Below the pieces are notes generated by a model. The model saw only the letters and a program-made list of their open reading frames with translations. It made no database searches and was not told the DNA's origin. The position numbers were made by a program, and so were the translations under genes. Positions 14,250-20,438 of a stretch of 21,817 nt of DNA are shown here, in pieces. Origin of the DNA: JANYGM01 sp043764015 (GTDB taxonomy: Bacteria > Bacteroidota > Bacteroidia > Cytophagales > Thermonemataceae); contig JAYUKY010000007.1 in the NCBI GenBank assembly GCA_043764015.1, positions 1-21,817 on the forward strand, given 5' to 3'. The number at the start of each line of letters is the position of its first letter. The first letter of the stretch is position 1.

Positions 14250-14828
14250 CTAAACCAAACTTGTTTTCTTATAAATATTTCTTAAAAGTATTTCACACTC
14301 TCCAATGGTTATTTTTTCGTTGATGTCTGCGCTGTTGTGCATCAACCAATCATCATTTAAAGTGCGTTTGTAGCTCATAATTTCAGTTTTTTCACTATCC
14401 ACGAGCCAATATTCTTTCAAAGAATTTAACATTAAATAGCATCTCAACTTTTCAATTTTATCAAAACTACCAGTTGTTTTTGAGGTAACTTCTATCAAAA
14501 TTGTTGGGTTTAAAAGAACATCTAAACCTTTTCTTACATCAACTTCTTCCTCTTCCTCACAACTAATAGTAATGTCAGGATAAACATATTTTTCACATTC
14601 TGGGAGTTTCAAAAGCATATCACTAGGATAAACAACGCACTTTTTATCCTCCAAACATACCACCAATGCAGCTATTATGTTAGCCACAATAATATTATGG
14701 TTTCTTTGTGCGCCTGCCATAGCCACAATCTCGCCTGCGTGGTACTCGCTTTTAAATTCAGCCAGCTCTTCCAAACGTAGATATTCCTCTTCTGATACTT
14801 TTTCTATTACTTTTGTAAGTGTTTCCAT
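14250..14828 (-). CDS. Uma2-family (DUF820) restriction-endonuclease-like protein
   Basis: A 192-residue protein of the size normal for the family. Seen: the N-terminal helix VSEEEYLRLEELAEF, then SEYHAGEIVAMAGAQRNHNIIVANI with E33 and H44, PSDMLLKL, the strand with catalytic-type acidic residue D85 (YVYPDITISC), then NPTILIEVTSKTT with E113, FDKIEKLRCYLMLNSLKEYWLVD, and a C-terminal helix. This is the PD-(D/E)XK-like Uma2 fold. The family is abundant in Cyanobacteria and Bacteroidota and its role is unknown. The usual EVxSxST motif reads EVTSKTT. It is the last gene of a minus-strand cassette placed between sdhA and sdhB, 20 bases after the 78-residue gene. A relic of the 5' end of a similar gene lies at 15259-15312. 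Confidence 0.88.
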   Translation of the reverse strand: METLTKVIEKVSEEEYLRLEELAEFKSEYHAGEIVAMAGAQRNHNIIVANIIAALVVCLEDKKCVVYPSDMLLKLPECEKYVYPDITISCEEEEEVDVRKGLDVLLNPTILIEVTSKTTGSFDKIEKLRCYLMLNSLKEYWLVDSEKTEIMSYKRTLNDDWLMHNSADINEKITIGECEILLRNIYKKTSLV

Positions 14829-14848
14829 TTGATTTTGAGAATTTATAT

Positions 14849-15085
14849 TTAAGCAAATCTATATAATAAACGCTCTTCTAATTCTTCTATTTTACTTTCA
14901 AAGCGTTCAAAGCGTTTTTGGTAGATTTTGCTAAAAGTTTGTTCTACTAATTTTCTGTCTTCTAATGCCAATCCATCAAGAAAAACATTGTATTCCACTA
15001 CTATTGCATCTTGTTTTTCAGTTGGTACACTAAGAATTCTATTTATCCAATGATGGATTATTTGCGCTGCTTGGTCATTTTTCAT
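14849..15085 (-). CDS. Small helical protein of the Uma2 cassette (78 residues)
   Basis: A soluble, charged, mostly helical protein ending in a likely coiled coil (KRFERFESKIEELEERLLYRF). The ATG at 15085 overlaps the stop of the upstream 60-residue gene by 11 bases (ATGAAAAATGA), which suggests translational coupling. The Uma2 gene follows after a 20-base gap. No family recognised. It may be a partner or chaperone of the nuclease-like protein; this is inferred only from gene order. Confidence 0.7.
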   Translation of the reverse strand: MKNDQAAQIIHHWINRILSVPTEKQDAIVVEYNVFLDGLALEDRKLVEQTFSKIYQKRFERFESKIEELEERLLYRFA

Positions 15086-15257
15086 AATCTTCTATAGCTT
15101 TTTGTATTTCTAACTTCTTTTTTTGTGCTTCTAACATCTTATCCAAATAAAAATCTATTCTTGTAGGATTTTTCTCAAATCTTAGTATTATTTTTAGATT
15201 TTCTAGCTCTATTTCTTGATATAACTTGAGAAGTTCTAACTGTCTTTTTTCATCCAT
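15075..15257 (-). CDS. Small coiled-coil protein of the Uma2 cassette (60 residues)
   Basis: A short, highly charged helical protein rich in Glu, Lys and Leu (KRQLELLKLYQEIELENLKI, then EAQKKKLEIQKAIEDYEK). It is too short for an enzyme. Its ATG at 15257 starts one base after the stop of the Uma2 relic, and its stop overlaps the start of the 78-residue gene. No family recognised. Real coding is supported by the tight overlaps and by the lack of any other frame here, but it remains uncertain. Confidence 0.6.
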   Translation of the reverse strand: MDEKRQLELLKLYQEIELENLKIILRFEKNPTRIDFYLDKMLEAQKKKLEIQKAIEDYEK

Positions 15258-15258
15258 T

Positions 15259-15312
15259 TTAAGATTTTTTTAATACTAAATATTCCTCAGATATTTTTGT
15301 GAGGGTCTCCAT
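15259..15312 (-). pseudogene. 5' relic of a second Uma2-type gene
   Basis: Read on the minus strand from the ATG at 15312, the 17 codons give METLTKISEEYLVLKKS and stop. The start of the intact Uma2 protein at 14828 is METLTKVIEKVSEEEYLRLEE. The shared METLTK and SEEYL order, at the same place relative to the start codon, with similar TTGATTT-type sequence just before the ATG, indicates the truncated beginning of a paralogue. The deletion or replacement starts after about codon 13. The stop is directly followed by the ATG of the 60-residue gene. Confidence 0.65.
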
Positions 15313-15322
15313 TTTGATTTAT

Positions 15323-15526
15323 TTAACTTTTAGCTAGAATATCATTCACTTGTTGGCGCAAAAATGCAGTTTTTTGTTTTAGATTTTCTGAAATCTGTTT
15401 TTTCTCAAACTCATTAAGTTGTTCATAATCTTGATGAATTTGATGCAAATAAATAATTTCTTCTCCTTTATCTTTGATATTAGATAAATTTCCTAAAACC
15501 TCTTCTATATCTAGTAATTTTTTCAT
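15323..15526 (-). CDS. Small helical protein of the Uma2 cassette (67 residues)
   Basis: A charged soluble helical protein (KLLDIEEVLGNLSNIKDKGEEI, described as residues 3-24, and EFEKKQISENLKQKTAFLRQQV near the C-terminus). No family recognised. It is the first gene of the cassette, 61 bases after sdhA, and its stop lies 10 bases before the Uma2 relic ATG, so it probably once preceded that gene as the 78-residue gene now precedes the intact one. Confidence 0.65.
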   Translation of the reverse strand: MKKLLDIEEVLGNLSNIKDKGEEIIYLHQIHQDYEQLNEFEKKQISENLKQKTAFLRQQVNDILAKS

Positions 15527-15537
15527 ATAATTTTTTT

Positions 15538-15569
15538 AACTTCCCAAAAGTTGGAAATTTCGGGAAGTT
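15538..15569. promoter_or_regulatory. Hairpin between sdhA and the Uma2 cassette
   Basis: AACTTCCC (15538-15545) and GGGAAGTT (15562-15569) are exact reverse complements around a 16-base loop that can pair further (AAA with TTT). On minus-strand transcripts it is followed by an A-run, not a U-run, so it is not a standard terminator. It could be an mRNA 3'-end stabiliser for sdhA or a cassette boundary. Confidence 0.45.
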
Positions 15570-15587
15570 GAAAGAACTAAAAACAAC

Positions 15588-17519
15588 TTATTTATAACTT
15601 CTTTGGCTAGGAGTTACGTTTTCAAATACAAGCATTTCTTTATGTAATTCTTCTTGTACGTTTTCACCTTTGTATTCCCAAGCAGAAACAAACTGATAAT
15701 TAACGTCATCACGCATTGCCTCGCCATCTTTTTCGTACTCTTCTCTAAAGTGTCCGCCGCAAGATTCATTTCTTGCGAGTGCGTCATCTATCATAAGCTC
15801 TCCCAATTCTATCAAATCAGCTACTCTGTAGGCTTTTTCTAGTGTTTGGTTAAATTCTTCATTTGCACCACTCACACGCACATTAGACCAAAACTCTTTT
15901 TTAAGTGCTTGCACTTCTTTTTTGGCGAATGTAAGCCCTTTTTCACTCCTTGACATTCCGCAATAATCCCAAATAAGTCTGCCCAAAACCTTATGAATTT
16001 CATCAACAGTTTTCGTTCCTTTAATAGCAAGAAGTCTGTTGATGCGTTCTCTTACATCATTTTCAGCTTTTTTGAAATCTGGGTGGTCAGTAGAAATTTT
16101 TTCATTTGACATTGGTGCAAGATAATCACCAATAGTATAAGGAATAACGAAATAGCCATCAGCAAGACCTTGCATCAACGCACTCGCACCCAATCTATTT
16201 GCGCCGTGGTCAGAGAAATTAGCTTCTCCTAGTGCATAAAGTCCTGGAACTGTGGTCATTAAGTTATAATCTACCCACAAACCGCCCATTGTGTAATGTA
16301 CCGCAGGATAAATCATCATTGCCGTTTTATAAGGGTTTTGGTCAGTAATTTGTTGGTACATTTCAAACAAATTACCATATTTAGCAGCAATAAGTGCCTC
16401 TCCATCACGTTTAATGGCATCTGTAAAGTCCAAATAAACGCCCAAACCTGTTTTTGCTACACCACGTCCTTCATCACATACGTACTTAGCGTTACGTGAG
16501 GCAACATCACGAGGCACAAGATTACCAAATGCAGGATATTTTCTTTCTAAGAAATAATCTCTTTGTTCTTCTGTCAAATCAGCGGCTTTTAGTTGTCCAT
16601 TTCTAATTTTTTCAGCATCTTCCTTAGTTTTTGGCACCCAAATACGTCCATCATTTCTCAAAGATTCAGACATCAAAGTTAGCTTTGATTGGTGGTCGCC
16701 CGACACAGGAATACACGTGGGGTGAATTTGCGTAAAACAAGGATTGGAGAATACTGCACCTCTTTTATGCGCTCTCCAAGCCGCAGAAACATTAGAACCC
16801 ATTGCATTAGTTGAAAGGAAAAATACGTTTCCGTAGCCACCAGTACAAAGCAAAACTGCGTGCGCAGAATGGCTTTCAATTTGCCCTGTAACTAGGTTTC
16901 TGACTACAATTCCACGAGCTTTTCCATCAACGACAACTACGTCCATAAGTTCTGTACGAGTGTACATTTTTACTTTTCCAGTAGAAATCTGACGACTAAG
17001 TGCAGAGTAAGCACCAAGCAATAATTGCTGTCCAGTTTGTCCTTTCGCATAAAAAGTACGTGAAACCTGCGCCCCACCAAAAGAACGGTTTGCCAAAAGT
17101 CCGCCATATTCACGAGCAAAAGGCACACCTTGCGCCACGCATTGGTCAATAATGTTTACAGAAACCTGCGCCAAACGGTACACATTTGCCTCTCTTGACC
17201 TATAATCACCACCTTTTATGGTATCATAAAACAAACGGTAGATGCTATCACCATCATTTTGATAGTTTTTAGCCGCATTTATACCGCCTTGTGCTGCAAT
17301 AGAGTGCGCTCTACGTGGGCTGTCTTGGTAGCAAAATGCCTTTACGTTGTAGCCAAGTTCTGCTAGCGAAGCTGCCGCAGACGCTCCTGCAAGCCCTGTT
17401 CCTACGACAATAACGTCATATTTACGCTTATTAGAAGGGTTTACAAGTTTCATACTAAACTTGTGTTTTTCCCATTTACCTGCGAGGTCGCCTGCTGGGA
17501 CTTTTGATTCTAGGTTCAT
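15588..17519 (-). CDS. sdhA: Succinate dehydrogenase/fumarate reductase flavoprotein subunit
   Basis: A 643-residue catalytic subunit of complex II that interconverts succinate and fumarate. Seen: dinucleotide fold YDVIVVGTGLAGASAAASLA (34-53), the covalent-FAD site H72 in RAHSIAAQGGINAA, the substrate-site motif HPT at 266-268, TLMSESLRNDGR, the active-site Arg R337 in NLVPRDVASR, HYTMGGLWV (408-416), and the FAD-capping GEANFSDHGANRLGASALMQG. Length and insertions (an extended KTKEDAEKIRNGQL region) match the Bacteroidota/Firmicutes-type flavoprotein rather than the E. coli type. The C-terminal domain has EKGLTFAKKEVQALKKEFW and NESCGGHFREEY. The cytochrome b anchor gene (sdhC), normally just upstream, is absent; the next gene upstream is an unrelated small protein. 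sdhB lies 1.4 kb downstream beyond the Uma2 cassette. Confidence 0.97.
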   Translation of the reverse strand: MNLESKVPAGDLAGKWEKHKFSMKLVNPSNKRKYDVIVVGTGLAGASAAASLAELGYNVKAFCYQDSPRRAHSIAAQGGINAAKNYQNDGDSIYRLFYDTIKGGDYRSREANVYRLAQVSVNIIDQCVAQGVPFAREYGGLLANRSFGGAQVSRTFYAKGQTGQQLLLGAYSALSRQISTGKVKMYTRTELMDVVVVDGKARGIVVRNLVTGQIESHSAHAVLLCTGGYGNVFFLSTNAMGSNVSAAWRAHKRGAVFSNPCFTQIHPTCIPVSGDHQSKLTLMSESLRNDGRIWVPKTKEDAEKIRNGQLKAADLTEEQRDYFLERKYPAFGNLVPRDVASRNAKYVCDEGRGVAKTGLGVYLDFTDAIKRDGEALIAAKYGNLFEMYQQITDQNPYKTAMMIYPAVHYTMGGLWVDYNLMTTVPGLYALGEANFSDHGANRLGASALMQGLADGYFVIPYTIGDYLAPMSNEKISTDHPDFKKAENDVRERINRLLAIKGTKTVDEIHKVLGRLIWDYCGMSRSEKGLTFAKKEVQALKKEFWSNVRVSGANEEFNQTLEKAYRVADLIELGELMIDDALARNESCGGHFREEYEKDGEAMRDDVNYQFVSAWEYKGENVQEELHKEMLVFENVTPSQRSYK

Positions 17520-17629
17520 TTGGTAGCTATATTTTGAGGATTTGTTATGTTTTTCTTTCGTATTTATGCTGATACTACGCTTTATTTAACTTTTTGGACT
17601 GTAAAATGTTTTTGATTTTTTAGTGATAT

Positions 17630-17905
17630 TTAGGTGCAAATTGTATAATTATTCTTTGATATTTCAGTAAATTTTTTATTTTTTTCTATTGATAAAATTT
17701 CTAAATCAAGTTGCTGACTTTCCACAATTTCTCCAAATCTACTATTTCCTTCATTAGTTTCAATTTTTTCTGTAAGATAATCATTCAAATCATCTTCTGA
17801 CATATTTTTTAATATTTCATTTGGTATTGAAATTTCAAAATCAACCTCAATAGTTCTTTGGACTGTTTCTAATGTTTTAACAACAAAAAAAGTATTATTT
17901 CCCAT
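17630..17905 (-). CDS. Small acidic hypothetical protein (91 residues)
   Basis: A soluble 91-residue protein with many Glu, Asn and Ile residues (RTIEVDFEISIPNEILKNMSEDDLNDYL, residues about 17-44). No signal peptide, no membrane segment, no recognisable motif. It occupies the place where sdhC would be expected but has none of the transmembrane helices or haem-binding His of that subunit. It is flanked upstream by a terminator hairpin (17961-17999) and lies 110 bases before sdhA. The Asn-rich, AT-rich composition suggests recently acquired or fast-evolving DNA. Confidence 0.6.
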   Translation of the reverse strand: MGNNTFFVVKTLETVQRTIEVDFEISIPNEILKNMSEDDLNDYLTEKIETNEGNSRFGEIVESQQLDLEILSIEKNKKFTEISKNNYTICT

Positions 17906-17960
17906 TTTTCTTTATATTATAAAGTTTTACACAATTTTACTAAAAAAATCCCTTAAAACA

Positions 17961-17999
17961 AAATAAAGCCTATTTTCTCAAAAGAAAACGGGCTTATTT
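17961..17999 (-). terminator. Intrinsic terminator after the aminopeptidase-like gene
   Basis: AAATAAAGCCTATTTTCT (17961-17978) and AGAAAACGGGCTTATTT (17983-17999) pair over about 16 bp with one bulge, one wobble and one mismatch. It lies 38 bases past the stop of the minus-strand gene ending at 18038. A/T-rich sequence flanks both sides. Confidence 0.65.
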
Positions 18000-18037
18000 A
18001 GAATTATTCAAAATAAGAAATTCTATTTTTAGCATCT

Positions 18038-19090
18038 TCACAAAGACGGATATTTTTCTTTGAGATATTTAAAATATCTTGGAAAATTACTATCAAATTT
18101 CTCCTTAAATTCTTTCTCAAATTCATTCTGTTTAGAATAATAACGCACATAACTCATAAAAAAAGTATTATTTGGCACAAATTTAAGCAGTTTTTCCTTT
18201 TTGAATTTTTTAGTTTTAAAAGGGATTTCTGTAAGTCCAATAATTATTTCTTTGATAAGTGCAATTTTTAATTCTTTTTTTTCTGCTAAATTTTTTGTTA
18301 AAAAATCCTTGTTTTTATAAAGCATATCTAGCTTTTTAGCACCACTCAACATATAATTATTAAAAATATCATCATCAACTTTATCATTCATATAATAGGC
18401 TAATTGCGCAGAATTTTGACCAAATTTCTGTGTCAAAAACCTTATTGCCCCATAATCTCCCACAAAACTAGCCAAATTTTCGTTATAATCCACGTCATCT
18501 TTTACGTAAAGCGTGCCGTGCGTAAGCTCGTGTATGATAAGATTAGCCAAATCTCCTTCTTTTCGTGCCAGCATACTGCTCAAAATGGGGTCATTAAACC
18601 AACCAAGCGTACTCCACGCACTCACCTGCTCCACATCTGCATCTAAGCCCGTTTGTGCAAGCGTGGCAGAATCTTTTTCTGCTTTTTTCCTGTCAAAATG
18701 CCCTTTATACGAGAATTTGCCAAGAAAACCAAATTCCCATTGATGCGCTTTTAGCTCATAAGGCGCACTTGCCGTTACAATCCAGAGAATAGGTTTGCCT
18801 TTTTGGTCATACATTTTCTCATAACTTTTAGAAGGATTTATGCCCAAAGAATCCACAGAAAACCGTTTTATTTCAGCTATCAAGCGAATTTTTTGCTTCA
18901 AACTATCTACAAAAGCAGGGTTTTCTAAAAACTCATTTGTAGGTTTTGCATTCCACAAAATTTTTGCTTGCCCTATGCCTTGTTGTGTGCCATACCAAAC
19001 AAGTTCATAATACCAAATAAGTGCTAAAACCAGTAAAAAAAGGCTTATTTGAAGTATTCTTTTAGTAATATATTTAATTTTCTTAAACAC
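18038..19090 (-). CDS. Membrane-anchored predicted aminopeptidase (HExxH metalloprotease)
   Basis: A 350-residue protein with a basic N-terminus and one transmembrane segment (about 12-30, ILQISLFLLVLALIWYYEL), so the catalytic part is probably periplasmic. The zinc site is H187-E-L-T-H191 (NLIIHELTHGTLY), followed by YNENLASFVGDYGA, where E204 is a likely third ligand or catalytic residue. The segment YGTQQGIGQAKILW after the membrane helix and VSAWSTLGWFNDPILSSM match the 'predicted aminopeptidase' family PF10023. Substrate and role are not established. The start codon is GTG at 19090; no in-frame ATG lies upstream, and a GATGTGTGAT-type repeat abuts it. The gene is divergent from the outer-membrane protein gene and followed by a terminator. 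Confidence 0.85.
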   Translation of the reverse strand: MFKKIKYITKRILQISLFLLVLALIWYYELVWYGTQQGIGQAKILWNAKPTNEFLENPAFVDSLKQKIRLIAEIKRFSVDSLGINPSKSYEKMYDQKGKPILWIVTASAPYELKAHQWEFGFLGKFSYKGHFDRKKAEKDSATLAQTGLDADVEQVSAWSTLGWFNDPILSSMLARKEGDLANLIIHELTHGTLYVKDDVDYNENLASFVGDYGAIRFLTQKFGQNSAQLAYYMNDKVDDDIFNNYMLSGAKKLDMLYKNKDFLTKNLAEKKELKIALIKEIIIGLTEIPFKTKKFKKEKLLKFVPNNTFFMSYVRYYSKQNEFEKEFKEKFDSNFPRYFKYLKEKYPSL

Positions 19091-19098
19091 TTTTTTTT

Positions 19099-19131
19099 GA
19101 TGTGTGATATATGATGTGTGATGTGTGATAT
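19099..19131. repeat. GATGTGTGAT-type tandem repeat in a divergent promoter region
   Basis: Degenerate units GATGTGTGATAT, ATGATGTGTG and ATGTGTGATA follow each other directly. They belong to the same loose family of GTGTGA/GTACGAA repeats as at 2129, 4824 and 8733. They lie 9 bases from the GTG start of the aminopeptidase-like gene. Confidence 0.6.
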
Positions 19132-19138
19132 TTTTTGC

Positions 19139-19146
19139 TACTTTTG
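19139..19146 (+). promoter_or_regulatory. Candidate -7 element for the outer-membrane protein gene
   Basis: TACTTTTG matches TAnnTTTG. Transcription would begin near 19153, so an upstream TTG at 19135 could not be the translation start. This supports the start at 19240. No good TTG is seen at the -33 position. Confidence 0.35.
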
Positions 19147-19169
19147 TATTTTCTTAATATAAAAAATCC

Positions 19170-19203
19170 GTATTATCTGTGTCATCTTTTTAAAATCTGT
19201 GAT
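19170..19203. repeat. ATCTGTG repeat in the leader of the outer-membrane protein gene
   Basis: GTATTATCTGTG (19170-19181), then TCATCTTTTTAAAATCTGTG, forms two ATCTGTG units. The first 12 bases are identical to 14226-14237. It lies between the candidate promoter and the chosen start codon, where the open frame would otherwise translate it as low-complexity residues. Confidence 0.5.
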
Positions 19204-19239
19204 TCTGACAACTACTGTGTTAAAAAACAAGCTAATCAA

Positions 19240-20049
19240 TTGAAAACTTATAAATTTATTTCTTTGTTTTTGATGTTATTTTTGTTATTTTCTTTGCCAA
19301 TAATAGCGCAAGATACTATTAAAAATATCAAAAAAGATACTCTCAAACCAAAAATAGTTCCACTTACCAAAAAACAGCTTTTCAAAAAGAATTTTAAATA
19401 CAAAATTGCCCTTGATGGCACATTAATGACGGGCAATGTAGAACGCAAATTAGGCGTTTTTCGTATAGACATTGCTCATATTGATAGTGTTTTTGAGTTT
19501 GCAATGAGTCCACGTTTTGCTTATGGTGAGCAAGATGGGAAACTCGCAGAACGGGAATATTACACAGATTTAACGACAATTTTATTCCCTAAAAACAAGG
19601 TTTACGCACTTGCTTTTGGCATTTTGGAGCAAAGTAATTTGCGTGCTATTCAGTTTCGTAGTCAGGCAGGCGCAGGCATAGGTTTTCATATATTCAGAAA
19701 ACCTAATAATATGCTTTCTCTTACGAATGTTATTATCCATGAAAAGACTGATTTTCAAGATGATACAAAAAAAGAAACCATAGAACTTGCTCGTAATTCT
19801 ACTCGTTTGAAAGGAAAACATACGCTTATTGATAGAAAACTTATTTTTTCTCATATTACTTTTATGCAACCTTCCATTACAGACATCAAAAATCTACGCT
19901 GGAATACGCTTCTAACGCTGGAAGTGCCTATTACAAATATTTTGCGCTTTCGCATTACGTATGAACGTTTTTATGAAAGCAATGTTGTCAATAATCGTAA
20001 AAACAGTGATACACGCTTTGTAGTGGGTTTGGCTGCCGCAAATTTTTAA
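19240..20049 (+). CDS. DUF481-like outer-membrane beta-barrel protein
   Basis: A 269-residue protein from a TTG at 19240. The open frame reaches back to a TTG at 19135, but its first 35 codons translate an ATCTGTG repeat and lie partly before the likely transcription start. From 19240 the protein begins with a clean signal peptide (LKTYKFISLFLMLFLLFSLPIIAQ) ending in AQ. After a Lys-rich linker comes a strand-rich region with alternating hydrophobic residues: FKYKIALDGTLMTGNVERKLGVFRIDIAHI, residues about 58-87, is the TGNxxR-type opening of DUF481/YdiY-like barrels. The protein ends in a strand with C-terminal Phe (TRFVVGLAAANF), as outer-membrane barrels do. Function unknown. No nearby partner on the same strand. 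Confidence 0.75.
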   Translation: MKTYKFISLFLMLFLLFSLPIIAQDTIKNIKKDTLKPKIVPLTKKQLFKKNFKYKIALDGTLMTGNVERKLGVFRIDIAHIDSVFEFAMSPRFAYGEQDGKLAEREYYTDLTTILFPKNKVYALAFGILEQSNLRAIQFRSQAGAGIGFHIFRKPNNMLSLTNVIIHEKTDFQDDTKKETIELARNSTRLKGKHTLIDRKLIFSHITFMQPSITDIKNLRWNTLLTLEVPITNILRFRITYERFYESNVVNNRKNSDTRFVVGLAAANF

Positions 20050-20103
20050 ATTGTTGCTAAGAAATATAATAGTTTTATAATCAAATAGTTATAGTATCAT
20101 ATT

Positions 20104-20132
20104 TTTGCAAACTAAAGTCTTTGTTACATTTG
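20104..20132 (+). promoter_or_regulatory. Candidate promoter upstream of the transposase remnant
   Basis: TTTG (20104-20107), 17 bases, then TACATTTG (20125-20132) fits the Bacteroidota consensus. Nothing intact lies downstream on this strand; transcription would enter the IS110 remnant. Confidence 0.4.
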
Positions 20133-20346
20133 TGTACGTTGGCAGCAACTAAAAAAAGTAGGAGAATTCAAAGATTATTATGAGAGAAAACTAGCAGAAG
20201 GAAAGGCAAAAATGTCTGTTTTGAATGCCCTAAGAAATAAGATTATTCAAAGAATCTTTGCCCGTGTCCAATCTGGGAAAAAATACGAAAAAACTATCAA
20301 AAAGATTTGGTTTTGTCATAGAATTCAACGGCGAAAAATATACCTA
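20131..20346 (+). pseudogene. 3' remnant of an IS110-family transposase
   Basis: In frame with the ATG at 20212, the reading frame upstream is open from about 20116 and gives KKVGEFKDYYERKLAEGK followed by AKMSVLNALRNKIIQRIFARV and QSGKKYEK. This is the characteristic C-terminal ending of IS110/IS1111-type (DEDD) transposases (YYERKxAEGKxxMSVLNAxRNKxIxRxFA). Only about the last 60-70 of some 330-400 residues remain; the catalytic N-terminal domain is gone. Past YEKTIKK the frame runs into unrelated sequence. A one-base shift in the A-run near 20300 would give RFGFVIEFNGEKYT and a stop at about 20346, so a frameshift near the end is possible. No flanking inverted repeats are expected for this family and none were found. 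The fragment abuts the truncated minus-strand gene at 20325-20438. Confidence 0.7.
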
Positions 20347-20438
20347 ATATTACCAAACAAATGCTCTGTACCAGTTTGTTTGGCTATCCGTTCCACAGTC
20401 TCCTGAACAGAACGGATAGAATCCAACACACTACCCAT
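20325..20438 (-). pseudogene. Truncated start of the second gene of a decayed pair
   Basis: From the ATG at 20438, 37 codons read MGSVLDSIRSVQETVERI then AKQTGTEHLFGN, before running into the transposase remnant near 20350 and stopping at 20325. The ATG overlaps the stop of the preceding reading frame (ATGGGTAG), typical of translationally coupled genes. The visible part is an amphipathic helix. Two inverted repeats here (20353-20383 and 20384-20419) are explained by this coding sequence or are incidental. Family unknown. Confidence 0.5.

Noticed and set aside
19135..19239. N-terminal extension of the outer-membrane protein from the TTG at 19135
   Set aside because: It would translate an ATCTGTG intergenic repeat and starts before the likely transcription start; the signal peptide begins cleanly at 19240.
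20212..20406. A free-standing 64-residue gene starting at ATG 20212
   Set aside because: The frame is open upstream and reads as the C-terminus of an IS110 transposase; the last 25 codons are antisense to another truncated gene.
20353..20419. Two perfect inverted repeats (9 and 10 bp) as terminal repeats of an insertion sequence or an RNA structure
   Set aside because: IS110-type elements lack such ends, and both repeats fall in the coding sequence of the truncated minus-strand gene; the element boundary lies to their left.
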